The notes beneath the pieces are model-generated. The model saw nothing but the letters and a program-made list of their open reading frames with translations. It was not told the DNA's origin and ran no database searches. Positions 1-11,500 of a stretch of 48,569 nt of DNA are shown here, piece after piece. Position 1 is the first letter of the stretch. Every line of letters begins with the position of its first letter. The translations under genes and the position numbers were made by a program. Source of the DNA: Scytalidium lignicola (Eukaryota; Ascomycota; Leotiomycetes); the NCBI GenBank assembly GCA_002812745.2, contig NCSJ02000319.1, forward strand, positions 1 to 48,569. The letters are read 5' to 3'.

Positions 1-2041
1 ATCTTGACAACCNAAAACGACCCTGATGATCGTGCTACAATTACAGCTACAGCACATATATTCAAGCTCAAAGTCAACACCCTCCGCAAGGCAATTCAAC
101 GTCAATTGACCCCTATAAAAAAGGCTAATAAACCTTCTGGACGTCCTCCTTTCTTGAAACCACACCAAATTGAGGCTTTATGCGCACATATTCGAACTCA
201 AGCATATGATGGAAACCCATTAAACAGAGTTATGGTTATAAGGGCAGCTACACGCCTTAATAGCAGTGGAGAAGAGCCATCTGGGACATGGTTGCGACGA
301 TTTTTGAAGGATAATCCAGCCTTCCATATTATTACCACCAAACCGATTGAAAAGGAACGAATTCAAGCTCAAGATAAGGAGGAAATAAAACAATGGTTTT
401 TGAAGTATGAGGATCTGAAGTATGAGAATAAGGTTGAGAGGTGTGATATCTATAATATGGATGAAACAAGCTTTCGGGTTGGTGTTACACTTGGAGAAGA
501 AGTTATTGTGCTAGTAGAAATTAAAGAGGTAATTAAAATAAATATATTCTCTTAAGTACATTCTTTTGCTAACAAATTATTAGCTTTATGAAGGTACCTT
601 TCAGAATCGCAAGTCTGTCATTGTTATAGAATGTGTCTTAGCTGATGGAAAAGCACCTATTCCACTTGTCATACTTGTTGAAGGTGTATGGATTATGGAA
701 AGCTGGGTACAAGAGAACCTCCTTGACTATACACGCCTTATTTCTACTGAAAAAGGCTATATAAATAATGAAGTTGGAGTCATGTGGTTACAGCATTTTA
801 TCCAATATTCTGGTGCAAAAGAAGGAATATAGCATCTACAAAAGTGTATATATATTGATTCAGAAACCAATCAACCAATTAAGAATAAGCTTCTTCTTGT
901 AGATGGCCATGAATCTTATGAATCTACAGAGTTTATAGAGCTTGTTACAAAGTATCATATTATTCCTTTATGGTTTCCAGTACACCTTACTCATATTATT
1001 CAACCTTTAGATGTGAAGGTATTTCGGCTATACAAATATTACCACAAACGAGCTGTCCGTAAAGTACTTGCATGCCTTGAATCTGAATATACGGTTACTT
1101 CTTTTCTTCGTGATTTAAATGAAATTCGAAAGNAAAACCTTCACAGAAATAATTGTACGCTATGCTTTCCGTGAAAGTGGTATATGGCCAATAGAAGTGG
1201 AGAAAACACTTGCAAAATTACATGTGTATTCAACTCCTGATCAACCAAAAGAACTAGAGCCAACCCTTCCTGCTCTTCTTGCTACACCTAAAACAGCATG
1301 CTATAGCGTTCAAGCTTTAGAAGAACTTGAAACGTGTATTCCAGAAGTGTTTTCAAGTCCTTCAGCACATCAATACTTATCAACAATCAAAGGTACGAAG
1401 TTTGTACTTGATTATCTAAACCTTATAAGTATTGAACAATCTTTGAGAATATCAAGCTAGAAACAACTATCAGAAGCTAAAGCACGAAGCCGAAAAAGAG
1501 TAACCAAGTCTAAAGATGGAGGTTATGTTGTTGATCTTCGAGAACAGCTTCATATCAAGAAGCAAAAAGAGGAAGCTGCTTTACAAAAACAAGCTCAAAT
1601 TACCTAAAGGAAACAAGAATCACAGATTAAGAAGATATATCTTGAAGATCTGAAGGAGTGGAGAGCAAAGGAAAGGGAACGAAAGGCTGCAATTCGACGT
1701 ATTACTCAAGGAAAGAAGACAAAACAACACCTTGTGCTAGTATATTTATTAGTGGAAACACCTAATAAACCAGCTGATCCAGCAACACTTAAAGGAATAG
1801 CAGTGTCTGTAGATGAAGAGCAGGAAGTTGATTTTATATTGGACAGTACATATAATTATCGACCAAGTCAGTATATTACTGGAGATAACGTTGTTGAGCA
1901 GCCTGGAACAGTAGTAAGTGATCCGTGGGTGGTAGATACTACCTCTACTGTAATGGCTACAATTACAATTGCAACTACTACAGCTACAACAGCTACAAAA
2001 CCATCATGGTTGGATCAAGATTTTATGGGATTCGAAGAGTA
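1..2041 (+). pseudogene. Decayed pogo/Fot1-type (Tc1-mariner superfamily) transposase, 5' end outside window
   Basis: The reading frame starts at the window edge with a psq-like helix-turn-helix (TLRKAIQRQ) and a CENP-B-type DNA-binding region. The DDE_1 catalytic core follows: first Asp in YNMDETSF (about 451-474), second in LLLVDGHESY (about 892-921), third in HIIQPLDVKVF (about 990-1026). This DDD arrangement is typical of fungal pogo/Fot1 elements. A spliceable intron lies at 529-583 (GTAATT, GCTAAC branch, TAG); removing it rejoins the frame. The frame is then broken by TAG at 830-832, an N at 1133 whose removal restores frame, TAG at 1458-1460 and TAA at 1605-1607. All three stops could come from single C-to-T or G-to-A changes, as in RIP. 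The lysine/glutamate-rich tail around 1460-1720 and the acidic C-terminus ending at 2041 are usual for these elements. No terminal inverted repeats were identified with confidence. The call is inactive remnant; the family assignment is strong. Confidence 0.88.
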
Positions 2042-2614
2042 GATACATTAAAATATATATCCTGTTCTTTATTCAGATATAAATTGTATGGCAAATTGTA
2101 TGGCAAAGCGATCGCTGAAAGGTGACGGAGGTTTTGGAAGGTGATGGGGTTTNGGCGCCAACCGCCCCTGGGTGGTTGGTCAGCGATAAAACTGCGTACG
2201 AGCGCAACCGACTATTAGTTCTCGCACTGTGCGTCTGTTCTTCCGTACATGTTATTTCTGGACCGCACCACGTCAGCACCCTTCCCACTCTCCCAGTACT
2301 CCATTGCTTAATCTTGTCGCGTATGCGCACGACCCCTGCCCAGCTTACACATGCTAACCCGGTTTGNCGCCAATCTCAAACTTTCCAGCCAGCCTCAGCC
2401 TCAAGGGTCAACAAATAAGGATGCATCTGAAACTTTTGTATAATTAATTACGCCGTCCTCTGGAATTTCTTTTGTTTTTGCTTCATGTTTTTCATTTATG
2501 GCGGCCTCCACTCTATTGTTGCTCTTATGATCCCGGTTGTGGTCAATGGTGATTGTTCAAATGCTATAGTAAAGTAGAGCCATTGGTTAGTTTTCCATTG
2601 GGCTCAGCCTCGCG
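2042..2614. other. Intergenic stretch, transposon 3' flank and modin-like gene upstream region
   Basis: No gene is supported here. A tandem TGTATGGCAAA-like duplication lies at about 2087-2106. An imperfect inverted repeat, CCAACCGCCC at 2158-2167 against GGGTGGTTGG at 2170-2179 (9 of 10 pairs, 2-base loop), follows an N at 2153; a second N is at 2367. These could belong to the transposon end, but I could not pair them with a left terminus. The segment from about 2430 is AT-rich and is presumably the promoter of the next gene. Confidence 0.5.
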
Positions 2615-4290
2615 ATGTTGGACCGATCCGATATCCTCGCCCTCGTCGCCCTGGCCACATCTCTCGTTGCATTAGTTATCTCGATTCTTCAGGCCCTACA
2701 GCAGTACGTGTCAAGTGCAGAAGGCTACCGACGATGTGCGGATTCTGTCATGGGCCTCTGGGCAGACGGAACTCGTCGTCGATTCCGTCAGTCGGAATTG
2801 CGTTTCGAGGTCATTTTTGAAACGCCCGTCATCTTTCTTGCCCACCCCGATAATAAGAGAGGCCCAATTCCGAACAGGCCGATTAGCTACATTGATGGCT
2901 CAATAGAATCATACAAAAAGACTCGCACGCTCCTCCCACAAGAGCAGAAGACGGCTGATGAGAAGGCTCTGCTTAGAGTGCATACAGCAGATGATGAGAA
3001 GGCTTCTTGGGTTACCTTGTTGTCTTCGTTGCAGCTGGAGGAACAAAAGTCCCGGGAATGGGACAGGAAGAACCATACAACTGCGAAGGGCAAGATATAT
3101 AACGATCCCCAATACACACTAGCCGTTGGATTACAACCTAAGAAGCGGTCTTGGGATTTCATGCCGGATTCAGTCACCAAACCATACGCTACAACAACAA
3201 TGTCTCACTTAATAGAGATGGTCGCCATGCTAGGCATGTATTGGAAGGCTTTCGACCAAATGACATGGAATGTCAGAGCTGAAGGAAACGGCTTCATCGT
3301 GACGTCCACTGAGGTCCACGGACTAGGATTAATGCTTAGTTTTGCTATCACGGGAAGGTCAAATTTTGAGGAGACGAGAGTAATTCCGAATGAGGATATC
3401 AAAGAGCTGTGTTTTGGATGGGTCCCTACCCTGTTCAGGGGTAAGAAGAATGAGAAAGTAGCTCCCCAGTCATTGACGTTGGGGAGTCACGAAGAGATGA
3501 ATCTCACACTAGAGACTCTCGGCGTATCGGTTGAAACTGCGGATAAGTATGAGAAGAAACACAGGCATTTATACTCTCGTGAGTGTCGAGGACTCAGTCT
3601 GTTTGCTGGTGTTTACTTCTCTAATCTACTTTTTTAGTTTCCTTTGAGATTGTTGGAATGCTTGGTAGTGTTTTCCGGCTTCGTGGAAGTAACTTTAACC
3701 GAATACCGAATCCTACGACTGACCATTGGATCCAATCCAAGTTCTCCAAAATGGATCTGATGAATCGATTCATAGACAATTTAAATGAATTGAAACTTGA
3801 TCCCATTCCTGATCAACTTCTGTCCATCCTCTCCCATTGGTCTAATATTCAATCTTGCCTGAACGTTGCAGAGGGTCAAATCAATATCGATGTGAGCGAA
3901 GCACTCCATGATGCTCTCGACCACTCAGATAAATATCTCCTTAACCAACCCACAACGACGTTAATCGGTGTTGTCGCAGTACACATCACCTCCGTCATAT
4001 ATCATATAGATGATATTGAGTTTCAAGTGAGTGGAATTCGTACGAAAAAAGAAGACATCTTAATGAAATTCTACTTCGGAATGATTCGCGAGACTGTTCG
4101 CGAGAATGTACCGAAAATGGAGGAATCGGACGCTAATCACACCAAAGCCCAAGTGGATGTGAATTCTATATGGTGCACGTTGATTTTTAGGATGCTGCTT
4201 TGGTTCTTGTTGCATGAATTTGGCAAGTCAGATGTTTTGATCGTGCCATCTGATTTAAAGGGGAGTCGAATGCCGGTTTACATTGGGTGA
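2615..4290 (+). CDS. Modin-like fungal protein, probably truncated by a frameshift
   Basis: Two exons, 2615-3578 and 3638-4290. The intron 3579-3637 has donor GTGAGT, a CTAAT branch motif and a TTTTTAG acceptor, and splicing keeps the frame. The predicted protein is about 538 residues. It opens with a hydrophobic, probably membrane-inserted helix (LALVALATSLVALVISILQAL), followed by a motif-rich region (YRRCADSVMGLW, FRQSELRFEVIFETPV, RPISYIDGS) that I recognise from proteins annotated as modin in filamentous ascomycetes. Modins are poorly characterised; a link to Podospora incompatibility or senescence genetics is from memory and unverified. The stop at 4288-4290 follows MPVYIG within a GGG run. 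One base fewer would continue for about 43 codons (GDLYETWIWYHMAVVW and on), so the gene may be longer in relatives. I chose the 2615 ATG because it directly precedes the membrane helix. Family call moderate, exon structure good. Confidence 0.68.
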
Positions 4291-4765
4291 TTTATATGAG
4301 ACATGGATTTGGTATCATATGGCAGTTGTTTGGCGTATGCATAGATATCTCTATAGGTTTTGTTTCTCAAACCAAAAGTTTGTTTTCGTTCAGCGGATAG
4401 CAGCAGCCAAGTAAGAAATGTGGAGTTAGTATCTCACTTAAGACTAATGTTTGTCATTTATGTCCAGCCATGTTAATCTAGAAATCTAACCTTGGCCCGC
4501 TAGTGAAAGACCTCTGTAAGAGAACCGGAAGCTTCTCTTGTTTTGAAACTTGAAAATTATCCCTTTGTATGCAAGGATTAAAGCAAACTTCCCTTATTTA
4601 CCCCGTCTTTTTTCACTATCCATCTCCATAACTAACAAGTTGTCGAGAAAGAAAAGAAAAGTGAAGTCTCCAGTCCTCATCTTCTAATCTTGTGAGGCTA
4701 ATCCTGGAATTTCAATAGAATCCAATACAAATTATTAACACTAACCCGTCCTACTCACACTCTCC
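4291..4765 (+). other. Downstream of the modin-like stop; possible shifted coding remnant, then non-coding
   Basis: The +1-shifted frame starting inside the preceding codon stays open from 4286 to about 4414 with tryptophan/tyrosine-rich, protein-like content. It then stops at TAA and is followed by many stops in all frames. The rest is AT-rich with homopurine patches (AAGAAAAGAAAAG near 4650) and shows no gene. Confidence 0.4.
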
Positions 4766-5200
4766 ATGCGGTCGAAATCCAAACCTACTGAGAAACAAAG
4801 TAACGGAAATCAGCAACTCGTCCAAACCAAGACACCTACCAAGCCTACTTAAATATTATCGACAAAGATACCATTAACCATGGACATAGTCAAAGACGAG
4901 AATCGACTAGTGCTACGCAATGGAACTCTAGACAATATCCATGGACGTCAGGAAATCCTCGATTGTTTCCCTGCGAGGAGTGGTTCGAATAAAGATGTAA
5001 AAGACTGGATCCGATTAAACCTCCATGCTCGTGGCCTGTCAGGAAGAGAAACTGGATGGGTTAGCAAGATTACTTTGTTTGCTGAGGAACTTTATACCGG
5101 GTCGGAGCTATGGCTTCAGCAACTATGGAGAATGTTGGGAGCGAGACCTCTGGAAGCACTACTCTTGTCGAAGGATATTGTTGAAGCTCGGTGTGTTTAA
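4766..5200 (+). pseudogene. Open coding remnant, possibly the 3' part of the modin-like gene
   Basis: One frame runs from the ATG at 4766 to a TAG-free end at 5200, interrupted only by TAA at 4850-4852; an internal ATG at 4880 opens the last 106 codons. The part before the stop is polar (MRSKSKPTEKQSNGNQQ), like a linker. The part after it looks like a folded domain (LHARGLSGRETGWVSK, AEELYTGSELWLQQLWRMLG, RPLEALLLSKDI). The position just downstream of the modin-like frameshift and the same strand suggest pieces of one decaying gene. A CAA-to-TAA change would explain the internal stop. An independent small gene starting at 4880 is the alternative. I do not recognise the domain firmly. Confidence 0.4.
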
Positions 5201-5682
5201 ATAATACTTTGGGATGGCTTCCTGTTTCGTACATATACTAATATGGATATAAAATAGGGAAAAGAGGGAGAACATGGATATGGAAGACTTGAGTCTAGAT
5301 CTTCCATGATGGGTTGCTCTAGCTTAGCTCCTTAATGTCAATTAGTGTCAGGATCTCGAGTCTTGAGTTTTCAAAACAATTGAGGTTTGGGGGGGATCTT
5401 TGATTTGTTTGTAGCTGATATCCTTCACAAGTGAATTTGATTGCAATAGGGGAGCTGGTAGCTATTCTGTGTATTTCTAAAGAATTGCACTACTTCTAAT
5501 CATCCTTTAAAATTCCAATTCAAAGTCTACTGAAATCATGCCTTGAGTAAGAATAAGTTATTGAGAAACTGTAACATTCCCCCAGCCCTCCCATTATAAC
5601 TAGTCTAATTATCTCAGACCAGTATAGACTCTTCGTGTCAAATCAGTATCATAACTAAATCTGAATTCCTACTAGTTTCAAT
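5201..5682. other. Intergenic, convergent 3' ends
   Basis: No ORF or RNA gene is supported in this AT-rich stretch between the modin-like remnant (plus) and the phosphoesterase (minus). A short G run (GGGGGGATC) lies near 5390. Presumably it holds the two 3' untranslated regions. Confidence 0.5.
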
Positions 5683-6633
5683 TTAGATCCCGGAACCCAC
5701 ATCTGAAGCTACTGGAAGATCCAGATCAATAAGCCAAGGCGCATTCCTGGGCCGATATCTTATATTCATAATCGCTGCATTCACCATCAGAGTCTCCTCT
5801 CCGAACCGTACAGAGGCTTTGTTGCTGTTAGGGTATGTATTGGTAATGCGACTTTGCTGTTCGACTTGCTTGTCATCAAGATTTGTTCCTTTCGGTTTCC
5901 ATGTGACTAGATTTAGACCATATCCCTCGTGGATATGACCAAAGCAATACATTCTAGGCCTGGCCCGAGCAGCCGCTCTAAGAAGGTTATCACAGCCCGC
6001 ATGAAATCCATCGTCCGTCTTATCCATGATCCCTCTCGGTGGGCCGTGTGTCATCATAATGTCGACTCCAGGAAAATCAGGAACCGGATTTTTGGCGATT
6101 GAGGTGACACCTTTAGCAGCTTGCTCCGGGAGATTAAATCGATCTTGATGTCGAAGATATGGAAATGCAAATCTACAAAACTCCGGCTGGTAAGGAGAAG
6201 CGTATACCGTGAACTTTGCCCCGTTCTTCAGCGTGAAACTGTGAAGTCCCTCTTCTAGATAACGAATCCCTTTTTCTACAGCCTCTAGACCAGTCATTAC
6301 TTCCATCGCTTCATCATGCTCGTCTGGTTCAGTGTACGGTTCATCAGAATCCCTCCAATAATCCTTGTCGAGATCTACATCATGGTTTCCGGCGATAACA
6401 AGTTTTAGCTCTGCATCCAGGCTACCTAGCATTTCAATAACGTCTCTGTAATGTTTGGCGCCTCCCCTCATCGTGAGGTCGCCACAGTGGATTACCACAT
6501 CAGCTCTCGGAACTGGGTGCTGGAAAGATACCGTTACGCCATATTTTGGTATATTCTCAAATTTGAAATTATGAGTATCTGATATGACAAGAAAACGGGT
6601 AGAAATCGAGTGAAGCGGTTCACCAGTAGACAT
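5683..6633 (-). CDS. Calcineurin-like metallophosphoesterase (MPPED/ser-thr phosphatase-like)
   Basis: An intronless 316-residue protein. All signature blocks of the calcineurin-like metallophosphoesterase fold are present in order: D-T-H at residues 19-21 (VISDTHN), G-D at 51-52 (HCGDLTMRGG), G-N-H-D at 82-85, H-G-P-P at 196-199 (MMTHGPPRG) and G-H-I-H at 232-235 (FGHIHEGYG). These residues bind the two catalytic metals. The length and the GHIHEGYG block resemble the MPPED1/2-like ser/thr phosphatase family that is multicopy in filamentous ascomycetes. Substrates of the fungal members are generally unknown (phosphomonoester or phosphodiester), so no pathway is assigned. There is no signal peptide or membrane segment, so it is probably cytosolic. 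The ATG at 6633 is the only one before the DTH block. It is convergent with the modin-like gene and about 0.7 kb from the next minus-strand gene upstream. Confidence 0.9.
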   Translation of the reverse strand: MSTGEPLHSISTRFLVISDTHNFKFENIPKYGVTVSFQHPVPRADVVIHCGDLTMRGGAKHYRDVIEMLGSLDAELKLVIAGNHDVDLDKDYWRDSDEPYTEPDEHDEAMEVMTGLEAVEKGIRYLEEGLHSFTLKNGAKFTVYASPYQPEFCRFAFPYLRHQDRFNLPEQAAKGVTSIAKNPVPDFPGVDIMMTHGPPRGIMDKTDDGFHAGCDNLLRAAARARPRMYCFGHIHEGYGLNLVTWKPKGTNLDDKQVEQQSRITNTYPNSNKASVRFGEETLMVNAAIMNIRYRPRNAPWLIDLDLPVASDVGSGI

Positions 6634-7348
6634 TTGTACCGGGCTTGAGAGCCTGAAATCTCGTTAGCTTGGAGATTCTTAGAGTAAGAAGCAACTGTTC
6701 CTCAAAATCAAACTTGAGTAAAAATTGATATTTTAGAGGTGTAAATCCAGCAATAAATCATTACTGTCTTCTCTAATATATGAAATGGTTTTAAGCCGAT
6801 GAAAAACTTACTATGCTAGATGCTATATAGTATTTTCTACAATAAGAAGGTCGTGTACGCATAAACGAGAAGGCATACAATAAATATGCGTCTCGTTTTT
6901 GTTGCCTAATGAGTTGATAGGTTCTTTGTTGAGTTAAGGAACTTTCCTGCTTTTATATTATTGAAAGATACCATTGGATTAGGCATCTGGTTCAACCAGA
7001 AACACGTGCTGTTTTTGTGGTCGAACTCGGCACGGCGTTAGAAACGTGTGACTGATTTGACCGACTAAATAAATACGTACGCAGAGGCAGCAACAAACCA
7101 AATAGGTTAATAGCGATGCCAGTTATATTGCTTTAACTTATCATAATTTTTTATCTTAGCTATTGATCTACCCGATAATCTACAAATGTTTGACATCATA
7201 CCGAGATCCATTTAAGGATGCACGAAAAGCTACACATAAAATTTACCTACGTAGGGGTAGTATATCTCATATTGGTATACTCCGTATATATGTAGGGTAG
7301 TGCAACTTTTAACTACGTCTGCTCTATGATACCTATGCTTAAACCTTC
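6634..7348. other. Intergenic, promoter side of the phosphoesterase
   Basis: About 0.7 kb of AT-rich DNA with no supported ORF or RNA gene. It carries an ACACGTGCT E-box-like site near 7002 and a patch around 7240-7310 rich in TACGTAGG and TATACTCCGTATATA words. I see no repeat that marks a mobile element. Confidence 0.5.
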
Positions 7349-8242
7349 CTACTCAGCTCTCCACTCCTTAAACTCTATCGCAAGATGCTCTTTTAATCTA
7401 GCAAACTTATTGCCAAAATTCTTACCACAGCGCCAACATCTCAAGTCTCGGTCAAGATAGCCTTCCCGTCCTGGGTGTCTTCGTGGATCATCTTTCGCCA
7501 GAGGAAAATCTTTGACGTCAATGAGGAAAGGTGTCGCGAATGAGTTGTAATGTTTCCTATGTTTGAGACATTCCGAAAACCTGTCTATTGACAAGACATG
7601 GACATGAAGATGATTCATAGACGGGTGTGCGTGTATCCCAACCATGACATCTTTCTCCCAATCTCTGCCCTCAGGCAAGTCCTCGCCCTCTGGGAGATCA
7701 ACTTCTCCGTTGAGCACCTTCTCTCTCATCTGATCCTTAGCTGAATACTTGCCATATCTTCTCCGTAGCTCCTTAGCCACTAGGCCTTTTAACTTGTATG
7801 TTTCTTCCTGAACCTTCTTTAGGAATTCGAGGTCTTCAAACGCCTCGAATGGATGCAGTAAATTTCGAGGAGATCTTGGCAAGAGAAGTGTATGTACACT
7901 AGATTTCGGGTACATATCATTAATGACAACAAAGTCATCATTGAAGTAGATGACGCATGAGGAATCGAAGCTGGTTGGGTCCCTAGTGTATTCCCCCAGA
8001 CCATCCCTACCGCTGAAGAAATTGAGTTTCCTCTTCGGTGGCCTTACTTCACCTACTTTGGATACTTTATCCTTTGATGACATCAATTCGGTGACTACGA
8101 ATATATTAGAGACACTCCAACAATTGAAGTAAAGTGAGGCGGTACAGGCATTGCGCGCAGCAGGTTTAGGCCCTAGTTCAGCAGCTCCAGAAATCTCTTC
8201 CTCGGTAATAGCATCCTGAGATTGTTCAGCAGACTCTTGCAT
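7349..8242 (-). CDS. HNT3: Aprataxin/Hnt3-like HIT-domain DNA-adenylate hydrolase
   Basis: Two exons, 8242-8146 and 8094-7349. The intron 8145-8095 (51 bases, GTACCG donor, CTAAT branch, TAG acceptor) has no in-frame stop, so it can be misread as coding; removing it gives the smooth join RNAFTELMS. The protein is about 280 residues. The HIT domain contains the histidine triad HLHVHVLS (His 194, 196, 198). The C-terminus carries a C2HE-type zinc finger (Cys252-x2-Cys255, His269, Glu273), the combination that defines fungal aprataxins rather than Hint/Fhit proteins. Aprataxin removes AMP from 5' DNA ends left by failed ligation, acting in the nucleus in single-strand break repair. The FHA domain of animal aprataxins is absent, as in yeast Hnt3. 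It is head-to-head with the RNA helicase gene, 258 bases between starts. Confidence 0.9.
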   Translation of the reverse strand: MQESAEQSQDAITEEEISGAAELGPKPAARNACTASLYFNCWSVSNIFVVTELMSSKDKVSKVGEVRPPKRKLNFFSGRDGLGEYTRDPTSFDSSCVIYFNDDFVVINDMYPKSSVHTLLLPRSPRNLLHPFEAFEDLEFLKKVQEETYKLKGLVAKELRRRYGKYSAKDQMREKVLNGEVDLPEGEDLPEGRDWEKDVMVGIHAHPSMNHLHVHVLSIDRFSECLKHRKHYNSFATPFLIDVKDFPLAKDDPRRHPGREGYLDRDLRCWRCGKNFGNKFARLKEHLAIEFKEWRAE

Positions 8243-8500
8243 TGCAAGAAAACAATCTGTTGTATCCTCAACTCTCAGTTGAATGGCTTAATACCGAATA
8301 TCTTCAATACGACGTATTTAAGTGTACCTGGATCTATGACGCACATCCCCCTGGAGAATCATTTATGCGACAAATCAGCCTTGCGATAACACAACGCGAA
8401 AATTAGTTTCGGAAACACACCACATTAAAAAAATATTTTAGGTTCTGGAAGGAGAGTTTTTCCCCATGTGCGAACCTTGACTGATTCACTGGGACCAGCA
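8243..8500. promoter_or_regulatory. Shared divergent promoter of the aprataxin and helicase genes
   Basis: Only 258 bases separate the two start codons, so both transcripts must start here or inside each other's leaders. The gap is AT-rich near the helicase side (CATTAAAAAAATATTTTAGG near 8424-8444). No canonical TATA box was identified. Confidence 0.6.
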
Positions 8501-11500
8501 ATGGTCAAAAAGGGACAAGCAAAGGGTGGGAAGCCTGGCGGGGGCGGGGGTTCGAAGAAATCATCGACACCCACACCTGGAGCAGACGATAGCTACATCG
8601 TCTTCACCAACTCAGATAAAGAGCCAAAACCGAAACGAGCAGCGAACGCTGGCGCTGGGTCTTCCTCTAATCCTCTTGATGGGCCTGCCCTTGCTGGTGA
8701 AGCACCCAAAAGGCCTGACGTGAAGAAGCTTATTGGAGGGGCATCATGGACAGGAAAACTGCCAGTGAACATGCTCTCCGAGCATTGCCAAAAGCAGAAG
8801 TGGGACAAGCCAGAATATACCATGGTATTTCTCTCTTCCATGATTCGTAAGGATTAAGTTAACTCTGGTATTCTTACAGACAAAAACTCCAGAAGGGTTC
8901 TCGTCGATGGTCATCCTAAAAGCCAAAAACCCGAAAACTCAGGAGGTTACTCAATTACCACCGTTCAAGCTACCTCCAACCCATAAGCATCTAGCCTCCA
9001 AACCGACGGCGCTAGAAGCTAGGCATTTTGCAGCAACATATGCACTCTTCCGCGTATGTAGCATGCGCAATATCCATATGATGCTTCCTCCCGATTACCG
9101 AGACTTATGGAAGGGCGAGTTCGAAGTTTTGAAGAAGGAAGATGTGAAAGAGGGGCGAGGGTGGATGTATGAGGCCGATCCCTTTGCTGCTCTTCGAGAA
9201 AGAGAGGCAGCTAAAGAAGCAATGGAGAAAAAGCGGATTGAAAGAGAGAAAGCTAGAGAGAAGGCTGCAAGTACTCCAGGGGCTCCTGGAGGCATAGACT
9301 TAGCTCTTCGAGGTCATGGATCAACTAGTACCAGCGCAGGTTCGCACAATATTCATAGAGGTTGGACAAAAGTACCCAAAATCGAGATGAGTAAGCGGAC
9401 ACGAGCAAATGTCGAGCGCTTAATACGGACACATGCAGTTTGGAACCCCCATGATGTTAGAATGTCTGAATTTCAAAGGCATTCTATCATCAAAGAATTC
9501 AAAGGCCTCCAATTTCGTGAAAGTCATATTGAAGAAGCTGTCGATGAATGTAAAGACAGAGAAGAGACTCTTGAGTGGCTTTTGATACATGTGCCCGAGG
9601 ATGACTTGCCACGCTGGGCACTACCAGAAGGCTACGTGGCTGGTATAAGCATGGCAAGCAGCGATCTGAAGAAAGAAGGCACCATCAAACGCCTGGCTGA
9701 AGCTGGATACTCGCAAGATCTTTGCAAGCAGATTCTTGATGCCACCAATGATGAGGGGAAAGCAGCTGAGACTCTGCAACAAATTCTTGTTTCAAGTGGG
9801 CAAGAGTCTGATACACCTGACCAGGAAGTAATGTTGAGTCTAGAAGAGACAGATGAGGGTATCTGGGAAGAGGAACTAGCAAGCCTCGAATCAGTATTTT
9901 CTGAACAGTTCTCAAGGCAGTCTCGAGATGTTTGCAAAGTCATTCTACGGCCTGCAAATCCACCGAGGTCATCTGTCATAGACCCGGTAATTCAAATCAG
10001 AAGGTCTCAAGGCTATCCCCAAAAGGTTCCCGTTGTTTCAATCCATGCTGCATTGCCGGCGTACATACGTCTAAGTATAATGAAGCAGGCGCTAAAACAT
10101 GNCAAATGATAACTTACTCGGAGAGCAAATGATCTTCTTCCTTGTTGATTGGGTGGAACAGAACTTCTATTCTATCGTTGAACGGCCTGGCAGACTCCGT
10201 GATATCTCTGCAGCTGCTTCAACAGTAAGTGAAGTACGACATCCGCCTCGGCGGAAGAAGCAAAGAATTTCTAGGCATCCGAAACCTCTTACATGGACAC
10301 CTAATACTAAAAGCAAGGAGGAGTGGATGAGACGACAACTCGATTCAAAGCTGGAGGCCCGCCTGCGACAGCGCCGAACCCTCCCAGCCTGGGAAAAAAG
10401 AGAAATCATCATCGACACAGTCAATGCACACCAAGTTACAATTATCTCTGGGGAAACTGGTTCTGGGAAATCTACGCAATCAGCACAATTTATCTTGGAT
10501 GATTTATACCAGCAGTCAGTTGGAGAGTCTACAAACATTATTTGTACACAGCCCCGAAGGATCTCAGCACTTGGCCTGGCTGATCGAGTGAGCGATGAAC
10601 GGTGTTCTGTCGTTGGCCAAGAAGTTGGCTATATCATTCGAGGAGAGTCAAAAACCAGCCCCAGTACAAAGATTACGTTTGTCACAACTGGTGTTCTTTT
10701 AAGAAGGCTACAGACTTCGGGGGGGAGTAGTGATGATGTGGTAAAGTCGTTAGCGGATGTCAGTCATGTCATCATCGATGAGGTCCATGAACGAAGTCTA
10801 GATACGGATTTCTTGCTGGTACTTCTCCGAGATGTATTGAAGAAGAGGAAAGATCTGAAACTAATTTTAATGAGTGCTACGCTTGATGCTGATGTCTTTG
10901 AAGATTACTTCAAAAGTAATGGAAAGGTTGGAAGGGTTGAAATTAGTGGACGTACTTATCCAGTGGAAGACTACTATCTTGATGATGTGATCCGCATGAC
11001 CAATTTTAAAGCCGGGTACGGCGGGAGAAGAGATGACGGTGACGAAGATGTGACAGGTATGGATTCTGATGTTGCCAGCACTATCCAAAACCTTGGAATG
11101 CGAATCAACTACGATTTAATTGCTCAAACGGTCAAGGAGATTGATGCTGAATTGACCTATTTGAAGCAAGATGGTGGCATATTGATCTTCTTGCCTGGTG
11201 TAGTGGAGATAAATAGGACAATTGATCAACTGAGGTCACTTCCAAATCTACACACTCTACCACTGCATGCTTCGTTGCAATCCGCGGATCAGCGTCGAGT
11301 GTTCCCAAGAGCTCCAGCAGGGAAACGAAAAATTGTCATTGCTACTAATGTCGCCGAAACTTCCATCACAATTGATGATATTGTAGCTGTTATAGATACT
11401 GGGCGAGTCAAGGAAACAAGCTTCGACCCTCAAAATAACATGCAAAAACTGGAAGAAGTTTGGGCTTCTCGTGCGGCTTGCAAGCAAAGGAGAGGTCGAG

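Noticed and set aside
8468..8500. Earlier in-frame ATG for the helicase
   Set aside because: Pyrimidine at -3 and T at +4 make it a poor start compared with the 8501 ATG.
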